Origin: Pseudomonas marginalis
GTDB lineage: Bacteria; Pseudomonadota; Gammaproteobacteria; Pseudomonadales; Pseudomonadaceae
Assembly: GCF_008692035.1 (NCBI RefSeq)
Contig: NZ_VTFG01000001.1
Location: 1,240,001 to 1,304,000 of the forward strand
Direction of reading: 5' to 3'
DNA: 64,000 nucleotides
Shown here piece after piece: positions 38,894-47,950 of the stretch (position 1 is its first letter; every line of letters starts with the position of its first letter). Below the pieces are notes generated by a model. It was not told where the DNA came from and did no database searches. It saw nothing but the letters and a program-made list of their open reading frames with translations. The translations under genes were made by a program, and so were the position numbers.

Positions 38894-38908
38894 GTTGAAA
38901 ACGCTCAG

Positions 38909-39844
38909 TTACTTCGGTGTGGGCAGGTTCAAGTTATGGCCGGTCAACTTTGAGAGTTCCCGGACAATGGCTTCCTTATCGTTTAAGTGCGCAATCGCGG
39001 TTTCCAGTTCGAGCACTTTGGCGCCCACCAGAAAGCGGTACCAATAGCCCTGGAGCAGGTGATAGACCAGGCCGCTGCGGCCATCGAGAAACCCCAGCTG
39101 GATGATGTAGCGCCACAGGAAATACGCGGTGGAACTGAGGGTGAACGGCACGCGGTTGTACACGCGGTTCTTGACCAGGCGCTTGGCCTTGGCCTGGAAC
39201 GAACTCTGCCCGGCATGCAGTTCATCGCGTATCGCAAACAGCCCCAGCCGCGCGTTAAGCACTTCAATCGCTTCGCGGGTGGCGTACTGGTTGTGCTTGT
39301 GGGTGAAGAAGGTCAAGTCATGCAGGTTATGGTCGGCAAACCCGCCGTCGAGGGTGATGGTGCGGCCCTCGGCGACCGAGATGTGCTCGTCCATCCAACG
39401 GTCCTCCATGCGCCCCTGGCCGGTGCGCCACAGCCGCAGCATCTTCAACGGGTAGCGGCCGCCATGGCGCACCCAGCGCCCCATGAAGATATGTTTGCGC
39501 TTGAAGTTGATGCCGGTGATGTCCCGGGCCAGGGTCGGCAGCCGGGTATTGATCGCGGCGGCAAGGTCGGCCTCGATGATTTCGTCGGCGTCCAGGCGCA
39601 TCGTCCAGTTGCCGGTAATCGGCAGGTGATCCAGCGCCCACTGGAACTGCTTGGCCTGGTTGACGAAGGCGTGCTGCACCACCAGCGCGCCATGGCGCCG
39701 GGCGATGTCGCAGGTGTCGTCGGTGGAAAACGAATCGACCACCAGCACTTCGTCGCTGAAGGCCCGTACCGACTCGATGGCCCGGGCGATATGCAGGCTT
39801 TCGTTGTAGGTGAGGATGATCACACTGACGGTTTCGCGCTTCAT
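38909..39844 (-). CDS. family 2 glycosyltransferase
   Basis: 311 residues, GT-A fold. VSVIILTYNESLHIARAIES starts the domain, VLVVDSFSTDDT and MRLDADEI give the nucleotide-sugar and metal (DxD) sites, and GRWVRHGGRYPLKMLRLWR follows. The C-terminal 90 residues have hydrophobic helices. It resembles colanic acid GT2 enzymes of the WcaA/WcaE kind; donor and acceptor cannot be assigned. The ATG at 39844 is preferred over a GTG at 39853 because GGTGG is well placed. Confidence 0.85.
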   Translation of the reverse strand: MKRETVSVIILTYNESLHIARAIESVRAFSDEVLVVDSFSTDDTCDIARRHGALVVQHAFVNQAKQFQWALDHLPITGNWTMRLDADEIIEADLAAAINTRLPTLARDITGINFKRKHIFMGRWVRHGGRYPLKMLRLWRTGQGRMEDRWMDEHISVAEGRTITLDGGFADHNLHDLTFFTHKHNQYATREAIEVLNARLGLFAIRDELHAGQSSFQAKAKRLVKNRVYNRVPFTLSSTAYFLWRYIIQLGFLDGRSGLVYHLLQGYWYRFLVGAKVLELETAIAHLNDKEAIVRELSKLTGHNLNLPTPK

Positions 39845-39845
39845 A

Positions 39846-40823
39846 TCAGCCACCGTGCATCTGCAGGACTTCGGTGGTGAGCCGGCGCGGTGAACGCGCG
39901 GCCCGGAAGTGGCTTTCCAGGGGCAGCCCCACGGCGATCATCATGATCAACCGCTCGCTGGCCGGGATGGCGCCGATGCCACGGATCTTCTTTTCCACCG
40001 AATTGAGGATCGCCAGGTTCAGCGGGCACGCACCCAGGCCATTGGCGTGGCAGGCCAGCAGCAGGCCCATGGAAAACAACGCACCGTCGACGTAAAGCTG
40101 GTTGCGCTGCCCCGCGCCGCCCCAGGCGGTGACTTCGGACGTGACCACAAACAGGTTGTCCACCGACTGCGCAAACCCGCGCGAGCCGCCTTGCAGCTCC
40201 AGCAGCTGCGCGATCACCGCACGGTCCTGATACACATGCACCCGCGACGACTGCCGGTTGCATTGCGAGGGTGACGACTGCGCCAATTCCACCAGGGACG
40301 TCAGCAGGCCACTGTCGATCTTGCCGGCCTGGAACATGCGGCAACTGGAGCGCGATTGCAGGAACGCCTTGGCATCCAGCCCGCCATTGCCCAGCCACGG
40401 CGCTGCACGCTTGATACCGCCGCTGCCGGCGGTGCCGTCGCGCTTGAGGTGCTCCACATAGGCATCCAGGTAAAACACGAAGTCATCGCTGATGCCGAGG
40501 GTGCGGTGCAGCTCGAGGTAACCCTGGAACGCGCCGAGGGCCATCTCCACCGGCAGCGCCGAATACGTGCGGTCGTATTCGTTGAGCATATGGATGATGC
40601 CGTTGATCTTGTCCTTGCCGAACAGCGGCTTGGGTTCCTTGAGGGACAGGCCCTTTTCCACGGTGTGGGTTTCGATGAGGATTTTGTAGAACAGCTTCTT
40701 GTTGCGGCTTTCCAACGGCGAGTAACCGTTGTGGCGAATAAACGTGAGCATGTCGCGAAAGAACTCGCTGACGAAATACATCAACTTCCATGCCTTATCC
40801 ATCATGGGTTTCACCTGTTTCAT
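39846..40823 (-). CDS. nitroreductase-family flavoprotein within the capsule operon
   Basis: 325 residues. The C-terminal 180 residues are nitroreductase-like (SRSSCRMFQAGKIDSGLL, SPSQCNRQSSRVHVY, GALFSMGLLLACHANGLG, IGAIPASERLIMMIAVGLP), with residues fitting FMN binding. The first 130 residues are an extension (HTVEKGLSLKEPKPLFGKDK) absent from classical nitroreductases. Translation is coupled to the acetyltransferase gene (ATGA overlap) and it ends 1 bp before the GT2 start, so it belongs to the pathway. The reaction is unknown; redox modification of a sugar, or of a nucleotide-sugar intermediate, is one possibility. Confidence 0.82.
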   Translation of the reverse strand: MKQVKPMMDKAWKLMYFVSEFFRDMLTFIRHNGYSPLESRNKKLFYKILIETHTVEKGLSLKEPKPLFGKDKINGIIHMLNEYDRTYSALPVEMALGAFQGYLELHRTLGISDDFVFYLDAYVEHLKRDGTAGSGGIKRAAPWLGNGGLDAKAFLQSRSSCRMFQAGKIDSGLLTSLVELAQSSPSQCNRQSSRVHVYQDRAVIAQLLELQGGSRGFAQSVDNLFVVTSEVTAWGGAGQRNQLYVDGALFSMGLLLACHANGLGACPLNLAILNSVEKKIRGIGAIPASERLIMMIAVGLPLESHFRAARSPRRLTTEVLQMHGG

Positions 40824-41371
40824 AGTGCGATGTCTCTCGTTTTGAGGGGGCGGCACGGCGCACCGACGCAAATCATCCAGGCCGGCTGGCTGGCCGTGAC
40901 CACCGAGCGCGCGCCGACCACGCAGCCCTCCTCCAGCACGCAACCGGGGTGGATAAAGGCCTCGGCGGCGACCCACACGTGGTCCTTGATCACGATCTCG
41001 CGAGTCACCAAGGGCCGCAACAGGCTGCGGGTGTCGTGGCTGCCGGTGCACAGGAAGCTGCGCTGGCTGATGGTGACTTTGGAGCCCAGGGTGATTTTGG
41101 CCATGGCGTACACATCGACCCCATCGCCGATGGCGGTGTAGTCGCCGATCTCCAGGTTCCACGGTGCCCAGATGCTGCACGTGGGCGCGATGCGGCAGCC
41201 CACGCCGACCTTGGCGCCAAAGCAGCGCAGCAACCAACGCCGCCAGTTGTGCAGCATCCAGCGCGGCGTGGGACGAAACAGCAGCTGGTAGACGATGCCC
41301 CACAACAGCCGGCGCGCCTTGTTGCTGCGCGGCAGGGTGTCGACGTACTTGAGTTGCGCGAAGTCGCTCAT
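40820..41371 (-). CDS. wcaF: WcaF-type acetyltransferase (left-handed beta helix)
   Basis: 183 residues with hexapeptide repeats (VGVGCRIAPTCSIWAPWNLE, IGDYTAIGDGVDVYAMAKIT, FIHPGCVLEEGCVVGARSVV). The N-terminus (RLLWGIVYQLLFRPTPRWMLHNWRRWLL, quoted in part by family: LLFRPTPR and NWRRWLLRCFGAKVG) is typical of WcaF, which O-acetylates colanic acid sugars. The start at 41371 overlaps the pyruvyltransferase stop (ATGA). Confidence 0.9.
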   Translation of the reverse strand: MSDFAQLKYVDTLPRSNKARRLLWGIVYQLLFRPTPRWMLHNWRRWLLRCFGAKVGVGCRIAPTCSIWAPWNLEIGDYTAIGDGVDVYAMAKITLGSKVTISQRSFLCTGSHDTRSLLRPLVTREIVIKDHVWVAAEAFIHPGCVLEEGCVVGARSVVTASQPAWMICVGAPCRPLKTRDIAL

Positions 41372-42531
41372 GACCGCAGCGCCGCCAGTTGTTCCAACAG
41401 GTAGCGCTCGCCCACCTGTTGCAGGGCCTGGCGCCGGGCCCGCACCGCCACCCAGTCGATGGGCGCCGCGATCAAGGCGTGCACCTGGTCGGCATCGTCT
41501 GCCGGCAGGAAGCGTTGCGACAGCTCCAGCTTCTCCAGCAGGTTGCGCACACGGGCGTTCAGCGAGGCCTTGTTGCCCGGCAACCCCACGGCGATAAACG
41601 GCTTCTCGAAAATGATCGCGAACACCGTGGCGTGGAAGGAGTTGGTCACCACGTAGGCGCTCTCCTTGAGCAACTTGAGCCAATCCTGCGGGCCCACCTG
41701 CACGGTCTCGCCGATCTGCCGCCAGCGCCGATGCGCGTTGTACGGCGAGACAATCGGCCCGGCCACCTGCCGCGACAGCGCCTGGGCCACTTCGCGCACG
41801 CCCACGCCGGTGCGCAGCGCATAGCAGAACACGTGGCCGGTGCGGGTCTGGGTGGACGTGGCGAGCAGCGCCGAATAGTCGCGGTGCAGCAGCGTCGGGT
41901 CCGGCACGCACTGGGCAGCCAGCCCCGAGACCTGCTGCACGATGCTCACCCCGCTCTCCTCGCGCACACTGATCGCCGACAGTTGCTTGAGCAGACCCTC
42001 GGCTTCGGCATGGTACTGCGGCTCCAGGTATTCCTTGCCGAAACTCGCGGCGTAGGAGATGCGCCGGATCGCCTTGTCGCAGTCGAAGGCCAGGAAGTAC
42101 GCCGGGTCGAGGCCGGTCTGGCCCGAGGGGTTCCAGATCTGGTCGCTGCCGGCCACCAGCAACTGCTGGCCGGCCACCGCCTGGTGGAGCTGGTGGGCGT
42201 GGGCGTAACGCGGCGCCTGGATATTCAGGAAGCGCGTCTTGAACGCCTCGAACTGGCGCGACTGGGCATTCGGCCCCAGCACCCGGGTTTTCAACGCCAG
42301 GGCCTTGAGGTACAGGGCCTTGAGGTTGGCCTTGAGCTGGCGCGGGTTGAACAGCTGGCGGATCTCGCTGCCATCCTCCACGTAGGCCGGGTGGTAGTTG
42401 ATCAGGCTTACCTGCAAGCCCTGTTGCTGCAACCAGCGCTGCAAGGCATAGGCTTGCAGCACCGCGCCGAAGTTTTCGCTGAAGTGGTACGTCAGTATCC
42501 CGGCCCTGATGGGGCTAGCAGGTGCGTTCAT
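41368..42531 (-). CDS. polysaccharide pyruvyl transferase family protein (WcaK-like)
   Basis: 387 residues. ILTYHFSENFGAVLQAYALQ at the N-terminus, VAGSDQIWNPSG and VTNSFHATVFAIIFEKPFI are the marks of this family, which moves pyruvate from phosphoenolpyruvate to a sugar as a ketal, adding negative charge to the polymer. The start at 42531 overlaps the wzy stop (ATGA). Confidence 0.9.
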   Translation of the reverse strand: MNAPASPIRAGILTYHFSENFGAVLQAYALQRWLQQQGLQVSLINYHPAYVEDGSEIRQLFNPRQLKANLKALYLKALALKTRVLGPNAQSRQFEAFKTRFLNIQAPRYAHAHQLHQAVAGQQLLVAGSDQIWNPSGQTGLDPAYFLAFDCDKAIRRISYAASFGKEYLEPQYHAEAEGLLKQLSAISVREESGVSIVQQVSGLAAQCVPDPTLLHRDYSALLATSTQTRTGHVFCYALRTGVGVREVAQALSRQVAGPIVSPYNAHRRWRQIGETVQVGPQDWLKLLKESAYVVTNSFHATVFAIIFEKPFIAVGLPGNKASLNARVRNLLEKLELSQRFLPADDADQVHALIAAPIDWVAVRARRQALQQVGERYLLEQLAALRS

Positions 42532-43703
42532 GATCCAGCCTGTTTCAGTAAGTAATTGGGGTAAACCGCCTGGCGGGCAGGCGCAGCCTTGTTGAGCAGG
42601 CCGATGAACATCGACCACACCAGCAGGTAGCTGCCATCGAAGGTGGTGAAGAACTGGTAGCTGGTCTTGAACGAGAAAATCAGCAGGATCGCCACCACGG
42701 CCAGGGATACCGGGCTGCGCGGCAAACCGCTGAACAGCAGGCAAAACAGCGCCACGCCGAGCACCCCCAGCTTGGCGGTCACGCCCCAGTAGCCGTTCTC
42801 GATATCGAACTTGGAGTTCTCGAACCAGCGCTCGTCATTGGTGGGCACGCCGGGGGTCAATTGCTTGGCCAGGCCATTGCCCAGGAACACCGTGGCCGGG
42901 TTGTCGAGAAACGATTCCTTGGCATGGGCGATCTCGAACGCACGGGTCACGTCCTCGCCCTTCTCCTCGAACAGGTAAGTGGCAAAGCGCGACACCGCCA
43001 AGGGGCTGGCATAGAACGTCAGCGTGCCCAGCGCGCCGATGGCCACCACCAGCACCGCCAACGACTTGAGCTTGCGCTGGGTAATCGCCGACAACAGGAT
43101 CATCACCGCCATCGCCGCGAGGATGGTCTTGGACCCGGCCGCCAGCAGCGTGACCGCGAGAATCAGCATCAGGCCGATCCTGCGCTGGCAACAGGCATAG
43201 AAAAACAGCAGCACCGCCGAGCTGGTGGGGAACAACATGATCCGCCCGACTTCGTCGCTGGACTTGGACGCGGCGTTGGTCAGGTCGATGCCCACGCCAT
43301 ACAGGCTGACCTGGAGCAACTGGCCAAGGGCGAAGATGTAGATGATGCGTTCGAGGATGCGCCGGTAGTTGACACTATGGGCCCGGGCGATTGTTTCCAC
43401 ATGGGCCAGCACATGGCGGTACCCGGCCAGCAGCAGCACAAAATAGAAAAACGGAATGCCGGAACGCAGGAACTGGTACAGCGAGATGTTCGCCCCGCTG
43501 CTCACCAATACCTGCAACACACTGGACGCAACCACCAGCGCCAGCAATGGCAGCGCGCGGGTAAAGCCACGCGCCGCGTACACCACGAACGGCAGCAACA
43601 GCAGCAACGCCACCGGTTGCGAGAGGTTGTTGCTCAGCGCCAGGGGCAAGGCGAAGAACGTCAGCGGCAGGTAGAGGGTCAGGCGCGCCTGGGACAGCAT
43701 CAT
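42528..43703 (-). CDS. wzy: Wzy-type polysaccharide polymerase
   Basis: 391 residues, with about ten hydrophobic segments (LPLTFFALPLALSNNLSQPV, ALLLLLPFVVYAARGF, IGLMLILAVTLLAAGSKTIL) and a larger hydrophilic loop near residues 265-315, the layout of O-antigen/colanic acid polymerases. Sequence conservation in the family is low, so the call rests on topology and operon position between wzx and the modifying enzymes. Two adjacent ATGs at 43703 and 43700; the first overlaps the wzx stop. Confidence 0.78.
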   Translation of the reverse strand: MMLSQARLTLYLPLTFFALPLALSNNLSQPVALLLLLPFVVYAARGFTRALPLLALVVASSVLQVLVSSGANISLYQFLRSGIPFFYFVLLLAGYRHVLAHVETIARAHSVNYRRILERIIYIFALGQLLQVSLYGVGIDLTNAASKSSDEVGRIMLFPTSSAVLLFFYACCQRRIGLMLILAVTLLAAGSKTILAAMAVMILLSAITQRKLKSLAVLVVAIGALGTLTFYASPLAVSRFATYLFEEKGEDVTRAFEIAHAKESFLDNPATVFLGNGLAKQLTPGVPTNDERWFENSKFDIENGYWGVTAKLGVLGVALFCLLFSGLPRSPVSLAVVAILLIFSFKTSYQFFTTFDGSYLLVWSMFIGLLNKAAPARQAVYPNYLLKQAGS

Positions 43704-45013
43704 GGGCCGACCTCCCCCACGCGAATCACCCGCAGGTACACCAACACCACCAGTTCCGGCAGCGACAGCAACAGCGACGCGCCCAGCAGCGGATCGATGC
43801 GCTCCTTGCATGCCAGCCACAGCAGCAAGGCTGCCACGCTGCTCAGCGCATAGATCACTGAGGTGAGGGTGTGGCGATTGGTGGAAATCAGCATCGCCGC
43901 GAGGATGAACCAGGCCACATTCAAAATCGTATGGGAGCCGATCAGCGCCAAGGACAGGCGATCGACCTGCACCAGGCCATGGCTCCACAGCAGGATGACC
44001 TGCGGCCCGGCCCAGATCCCCGCGGCATACACCAGCAGGCACAGGCCCAGTACCAGGGAGCTGGCGCGCTGGGTAAAGCGTCGTGCCTGTTCGAACTCGC
44101 CGCGCCCGGCCAGCCGTGAGATCTCCGGGGTCAGGGCGTTGCTGCAGGTGATGCCCAACTGGATGATCAGGCGCATCAGGGTGCGCGCCATGGTGTAACC
44201 CACCACCACCGCCGGGCCGGCGATCTGGTTGAGCACTTGCAGGCCGCCTTGCAGGGTGATCGCCTGCGCCAGCGGGATCGCCGCGCTGCCCAGCGCCGGT
44301 TTCCAGATACCACGGAACTCGGCCCAGGACGCCGACCCCAGCCCCAGCAGCGGCCAGGGTGAAATCCGCCGCACAAACAGGGTCACCAGCACCAGGAACA
44401 GCACCTGGCTGAAAAACATGCCCTGGGCCAATTGCAGTTCGGAGCCACCCAGCAGCAGCACGACGATGGACAGCACAATGTCCAGGGTCCTGCGGTTGGC
44501 CATGATGAAGACGCCGCCGACGGTTCTGTCGATGGTGCGAAACCAGGCGTCGATCGGCCCACCCAGCAAGCGCGTGCACAGGTAGCCGGACATGAACAGC
44601 ACCACCAGGCCGGCCTGCTCGGCGGTCAAGGTCTTGAGCCCGAGCAGTGACACCCAGTCGAGCCACTGGCCCAAGGTCAGGGCGAATACCAGCACCAGCG
44701 CGACCACCGCCAGGGTAAAGGCCAGCGCGGTCTGCACACTGCGCCGCGCCCCCGGCACATCGCCCTGGCTCGCACGCAGCGTGGCGCTGGTGGCCGACGC
44801 CTGGGCCACACCCAGGTCCAGCAGGCTGAGCATCGACGGAATACCGGTGAGCACCAGCCAATCGGCATAGCGTCCGGTGCCCCAGGCGTGCAGGAAGAAC
44901 GGCACCAGCACCAGTTGCGCCGCCAGCGTCACCAGTTGGGTGTAGCCGTAGCTCAGCACGTTGAGGCGAAACCGTCGCGACAACGAGCGCGGCATTTCAA
45001 GCACTTTGCTCAT
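43700..45013 (-). CDS. wzx: Wzx-type polysaccharide flippase
   Basis: 437 residues with 12 or so predicted membrane segments. The N-terminus LNVLSYGYTQLVTLAAQLVL and PSMLSLLDLGVAQASATSAT fits the MOP/Wzx family that flips lipid-linked repeat units across the inner membrane. It starts 5 bp after wzc and overlaps wzy by 4 bp. Confidence 0.87.
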   Translation of the reverse strand: MSKVLEMPRSLSRRFRLNVLSYGYTQLVTLAAQLVLVPFFLHAWGTGRYADWLVLTGIPSMLSLLDLGVAQASATSATLRASQGDVPGARRSVQTALAFTLAVVALVLVFALTLGQWLDWVSLLGLKTLTAEQAGLVVLFMSGYLCTRLLGGPIDAWFRTIDRTVGGVFIMANRRTLDIVLSIVVLLLGGSELQLAQGMFFSQVLFLVLVTLFVRRISPWPLLGLGSASWAEFRGIWKPALGSAAIPLAQAITLQGGLQVLNQIAGPAVVVGYTMARTLMRLIIQLGITCSNALTPEISRLAGRGEFEQARRFTQRASSLVLGLCLLVYAAGIWAGPQVILLWSHGLVQVDRLSLALIGSHTILNVAWFILAAMLISTNRHTLTSVIYALSSVAALLLWLACKERIDPLLGASLLLSLPELVVLVYLRVIRVGEVGP

Positions 45014-45018
45014 GGTCG

Positions 45019-47238
45019 TCAGGCCTTGTCGGACTGATAGGCGTAGCTGTAGTAGCCGTAGTCGCCATAGCCGTAGCTGGCGGACCGGCGTTTTTCCACA
45101 CCATTGAAGATCGCACCCTTGAGCTCGATGCCGTTCTGATGGAAGCGGCGCAGGGTCAACTCGATCTCCTTCGCCGAGTTCACGCCAAAACGGGTGACCA
45201 TCAGGCTGGTGCCGGCCTGGCGCCCGACAATCGCGGCATCGGTCACCGCCAGCAAGGGCGGCGTGTCGATGATCACCAGGTCATAGCGCTCGCTGACTTC
45301 GGCCAGCAACGCGGCGAAGTTGGGGTGCATCAGCAGTTCCGATGGGTTGGGCGGGATCTGCCCACGGCCGATGAAATCGAAGCGCTCCACGGCGGTCGGG
45401 TGAATCGCTTCCTGCAGATCACAGCGCTTGGCGAGCAGGTCGGACAACCCCGCCTCCACCGCCTTGCCGAGCATCTTGTGCAAGTAGCCCTTGCGCATGT
45501 CGGCATCGATCAACAGCACGCGCTGGCCCGACTGCGCGACAATCGCCGCCAGGTTGGCCGAGACAAACGTCTTGCCCACCTCGGGGCTCGGGCCGGTGAT
45601 CATCAGGCGGTTGTTCCTGGCCTCGAGCATGGCGAAGTGCAGGCTGGTGCGCAGGCTGCGCATGGCTTCCATCACCAGGTCATGGGGGTGATTGACCGCC
45701 AGCAGCGACGGTGCGCCGGAGCGGCCCTTGGCGGCGTTGGTTTCCTCGGCCTTTTGCAACAGGCTGAAGGGGATCGAGGCGTACACCGGCAGGCCGAGTT
45801 TCTCGATCTCATCCGGGCTTTCCAGGCCACGGTTGAGCAGGCTGCGCACCAGCACGATGCCCACCGAGAGCATGCCGCCGAGCAGCATCGCCAGCAGCAC
45901 CACGATGACCTTGCGCGGCGCCACAGGCTTGGCCAGGTTGACGTCGGCACTGTCGATCAAACGCACGTTGCCCACGGTGCCGGCGCGCATTACGTCGAGC
46001 TCCTGGGAGCGGTTGAGCAACTGGGTGTAGATCTCGGTGCCCACTTGCACGTCGCGGGTCAGGCTGAGCAATTCCTGCTGGGTCGTGGGCAAGCCTTCGA
46101 CGCGCTTGGTCATCTGCGCCTGCTTGGCATTGAGTTCCGCCAGCTTGGCGATCAAGGCGCGATAAGCCGGGTGCTGGGGGGTGAACTTGCGGTCCATCTC
46201 GGCCTGTTGCAGCTTGAGTTCGGAGATGCCGGTGTCCAGGGCCACCACCTGGTCGAGCACGGCCTTGGCCTCGAGGCTGATGTCGATGGATTTGCTGCGG
46301 GTCTGGAAGCGGTTCAAGGCGTTCTCGGCCTTCTCCAGGTCGCGACGCACCTGGGGCAACTGGTCATTGAGGAACGACAGGCTCTGCGCAGCCTCGGCCG
46401 AGGTGCGGTCGACGTTCTGCTTCACATACAGGTTGGAGATTTCATTCAGCGTCCGCACCGCCAGGGCCGGGCGCGTACTCTCCAGGGACAGGCTGATGAT
46501 GCCCGACTCCTTGCCGCGTTCGATCACGGTGAGCAGGTCCTGGTAGTCGGCCACCGTGTCCAGGCGCGGCTTGCGCACGATCTTGAAATGCGCGCCCGGA
46601 TTGGCCCGCAGCTCCTTGACCAGCACCTCGACGCCGTCGGCGGCAAACGGCACGCCGACGCTTCCTGCGGCGATCTCGACGCCGTCCTCATCAAATAACG
46701 TGTAGGCCTGGGCCTCGCCGGCCACCAGTACCAGGGTGGTCCCGAGCAACGCCGTCGGCAGGTTCAAGCGGCTCAGCGCCAGGGCCTCGCCCCCTGCCGA
46801 CCAGCGGCTGAAACCGAACAGCGGCGGCGCAATATCGCCCTTGTGTTCAGGCGCATAACGCCGCGCGAGGAAGCCACCGATCAACGGAAAATGCTGCGGC
46901 GTGACAGTGATGTCCAACGCCAGGGTATCGACGGTCTTGCCAATGATGGTGCGCGACTTGATCAGCTCGATCTCGGTCACCGCCGGCGATTCCTTGCCCA
47001 GCAGGCTACTGACGTCGGAGAAACCGAGCATGTCGTTCTTCTTCGGCTCCACCTGGATCAACGCATTCGCCTGGAACACCGGCGCCGCCAGAATCGCGTA
47101 GGCGGCACCGATCAGCATGCAGGTGCCGGTGATCCCGGCGATCAGCCATTTGTGATCGATCAGGTTGCCGAGCATGCCGAGCACATCGATCTCGTCACGG
47201 TGAGGGCTTTCAGGGGAAGCGTTCTGGGGTGAATACAT
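45019..47238 (-). CDS. wzc: tyrosine autokinase Wzc (polysaccharide co-polymerase)
   Basis: 739 residues. A Wzz domain with two membrane segments (LIAGITGTCMLIGAAYAIL near residue 32; VIVVLLAMLLGGMLSVGIVL near 450) brackets a long periplasmic coiled-coil part. The cytosolic BY-kinase has Walker A GPSPEVGKTF near residue 549, Walker A' VLLIDADMRKG and LVIIDTPPLL. The C-terminal cluster has seven Tyr in about 15 residues (SYGYGDYGYYSYAY). Cycles of phosphorylation and Wzb dephosphorylation govern polymer length and export. Confidence 0.94.
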   Translation of the reverse strand: MYSPQNASPESPHRDEIDVLGMLGNLIDHKWLIAGITGTCMLIGAAYAILAAPVFQANALIQVEPKKNDMLGFSDVSSLLGKESPAVTEIELIKSRTIIGKTVDTLALDITVTPQHFPLIGGFLARRYAPEHKGDIAPPLFGFSRWSAGGEALALSRLNLPTALLGTTLVLVAGEAQAYTLFDEDGVEIAAGSVGVPFAADGVEVLVKELRANPGAHFKIVRKPRLDTVADYQDLLTVIERGKESGIISLSLESTRPALAVRTLNEISNLYVKQNVDRTSAEAAQSLSFLNDQLPQVRRDLEKAENALNRFQTRSKSIDISLEAKAVLDQVVALDTGISELKLQQAEMDRKFTPQHPAYRALIAKLAELNAKQAQMTKRVEGLPTTQQELLSLTRDVQVGTEIYTQLLNRSQELDVMRAGTVGNVRLIDSADVNLAKPVAPRKVIVVLLAMLLGGMLSVGIVLVRSLLNRGLESPDEIEKLGLPVYASIPFSLLQKAEETNAAKGRSGAPSLLAVNHPHDLVMEAMRSLRTSLHFAMLEARNNRLMITGPSPEVGKTFVSANLAAIVAQSGQRVLLIDADMRKGYLHKMLGKAVEAGLSDLLAKRCDLQEAIHPTAVERFDFIGRGQIPPNPSELLMHPNFAALLAEVSERYDLVIIDTPPLLAVTDAAIVGRQAGTSLMVTRFGVNSAKEIELTLRRFHQNGIELKGAIFNGVEKRRSASYGYGDYGYYSYAYQSDKA

Positions 47239-47279
47239 AAATCGCGTCTTCGTCCTTGCAATCGTTTAAAGAGGGGGCG

Positions 47280-47720
47280 TCAGCGCGCCAGGCGCTGGGC
47301 CCAGGCCTGTGCGGCCTGTTCGATCAAGGCATAGGCCTGCACAAAGGCGGGCTTGCCCTGGCGATAGGGGTCGGTGATCTCGCGATCGTGCTGCCACTTG
47401 CCCAACAGGAAGACCTTGCCCCGCGCCTCGGGGGCGAGGTCGAGCACGCCGTCGATGTGCCGTTGCTCCATCACCAGGATCAGGTCGGCCTCACTCACGG
47501 CTTCAACGCTGAGTTGCCGCGCCTTGTGTGCCCGGGGAACATGTCCATGCTCCTGCAGCACTTGCCCGGCCGTCGGTTCCAGCGGATGGTCACGCAACGC
47601 CGCCAAGCCCGCCGAACTCACCGTGATTCCGGAGGACGTCAGTGCGGCCCCCAGCAAGTGTTCCGCCGTGGGGCTGCGGCAGATGTTGCCGATGCACACA
47701 ATCAATATCTTTTTGAACAA
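47280..47720 (-). CDS. wzb: low-molecular-weight protein-tyrosine phosphatase Wzb
   Basis: 146 residues, as in E. coli Wzb. The P-loop VCIGNICRSPTAEHLL has the nucleophile Cys9 and Arg15, and the general acid is Asp in TDPYRQG. It dephosphorylates Wzc. The start is a TTG at 47720 with GGGAGG 6 bp upstream; this reproduces the family N-terminus MFKKILIVCIGN, whereas the GTG at 47744 would add eight residues without a ribosome site. It is the first gene of the capsule operon. Confidence 0.92.
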   Translation of the reverse strand: MFKKILIVCIGNICRSPTAEHLLGAALTSSGITVSSAGLAALRDHPLEPTAGQVLQEHGHVPRAHKARQLSVEAVSEADLILVMEQRHIDGVLDLAPEARGKVFLLGKWQHDREITDPYRQGKPAFVQAYALIEQAAQAWAQRLAR

Positions 47721-47950
47721 GGCAACCTCCCACGCACCGCACACTTATTCTTCGGCAAAAGGGACGACCTTATTTAATGAGTTGCAACTAACGACCGAGT
47801 AATTATGACCACAGCCTACAAACCGAGACCATCTATCGCGCAAGACAAAAAATAACAATCCCGGCATTAACCGACTAAAACTAACATTCCGGTATTTTTG
47901 TACCGTCCCATAATAAAGTGCGATTTTAATGCACCAGACAGGGGACGGCC
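47721..47950. promoter_or_regulatory. divergent AT-rich region heading the capsule operon
   Basis: About 230 bp of AT-rich DNA between wzb (minus) and the phosphomannomutase-like gene (plus), the natural site for the operon promoter. I see no clear inverted repeat or well-spaced sigma-70 boxes that I would name. Confidence 0.5.
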
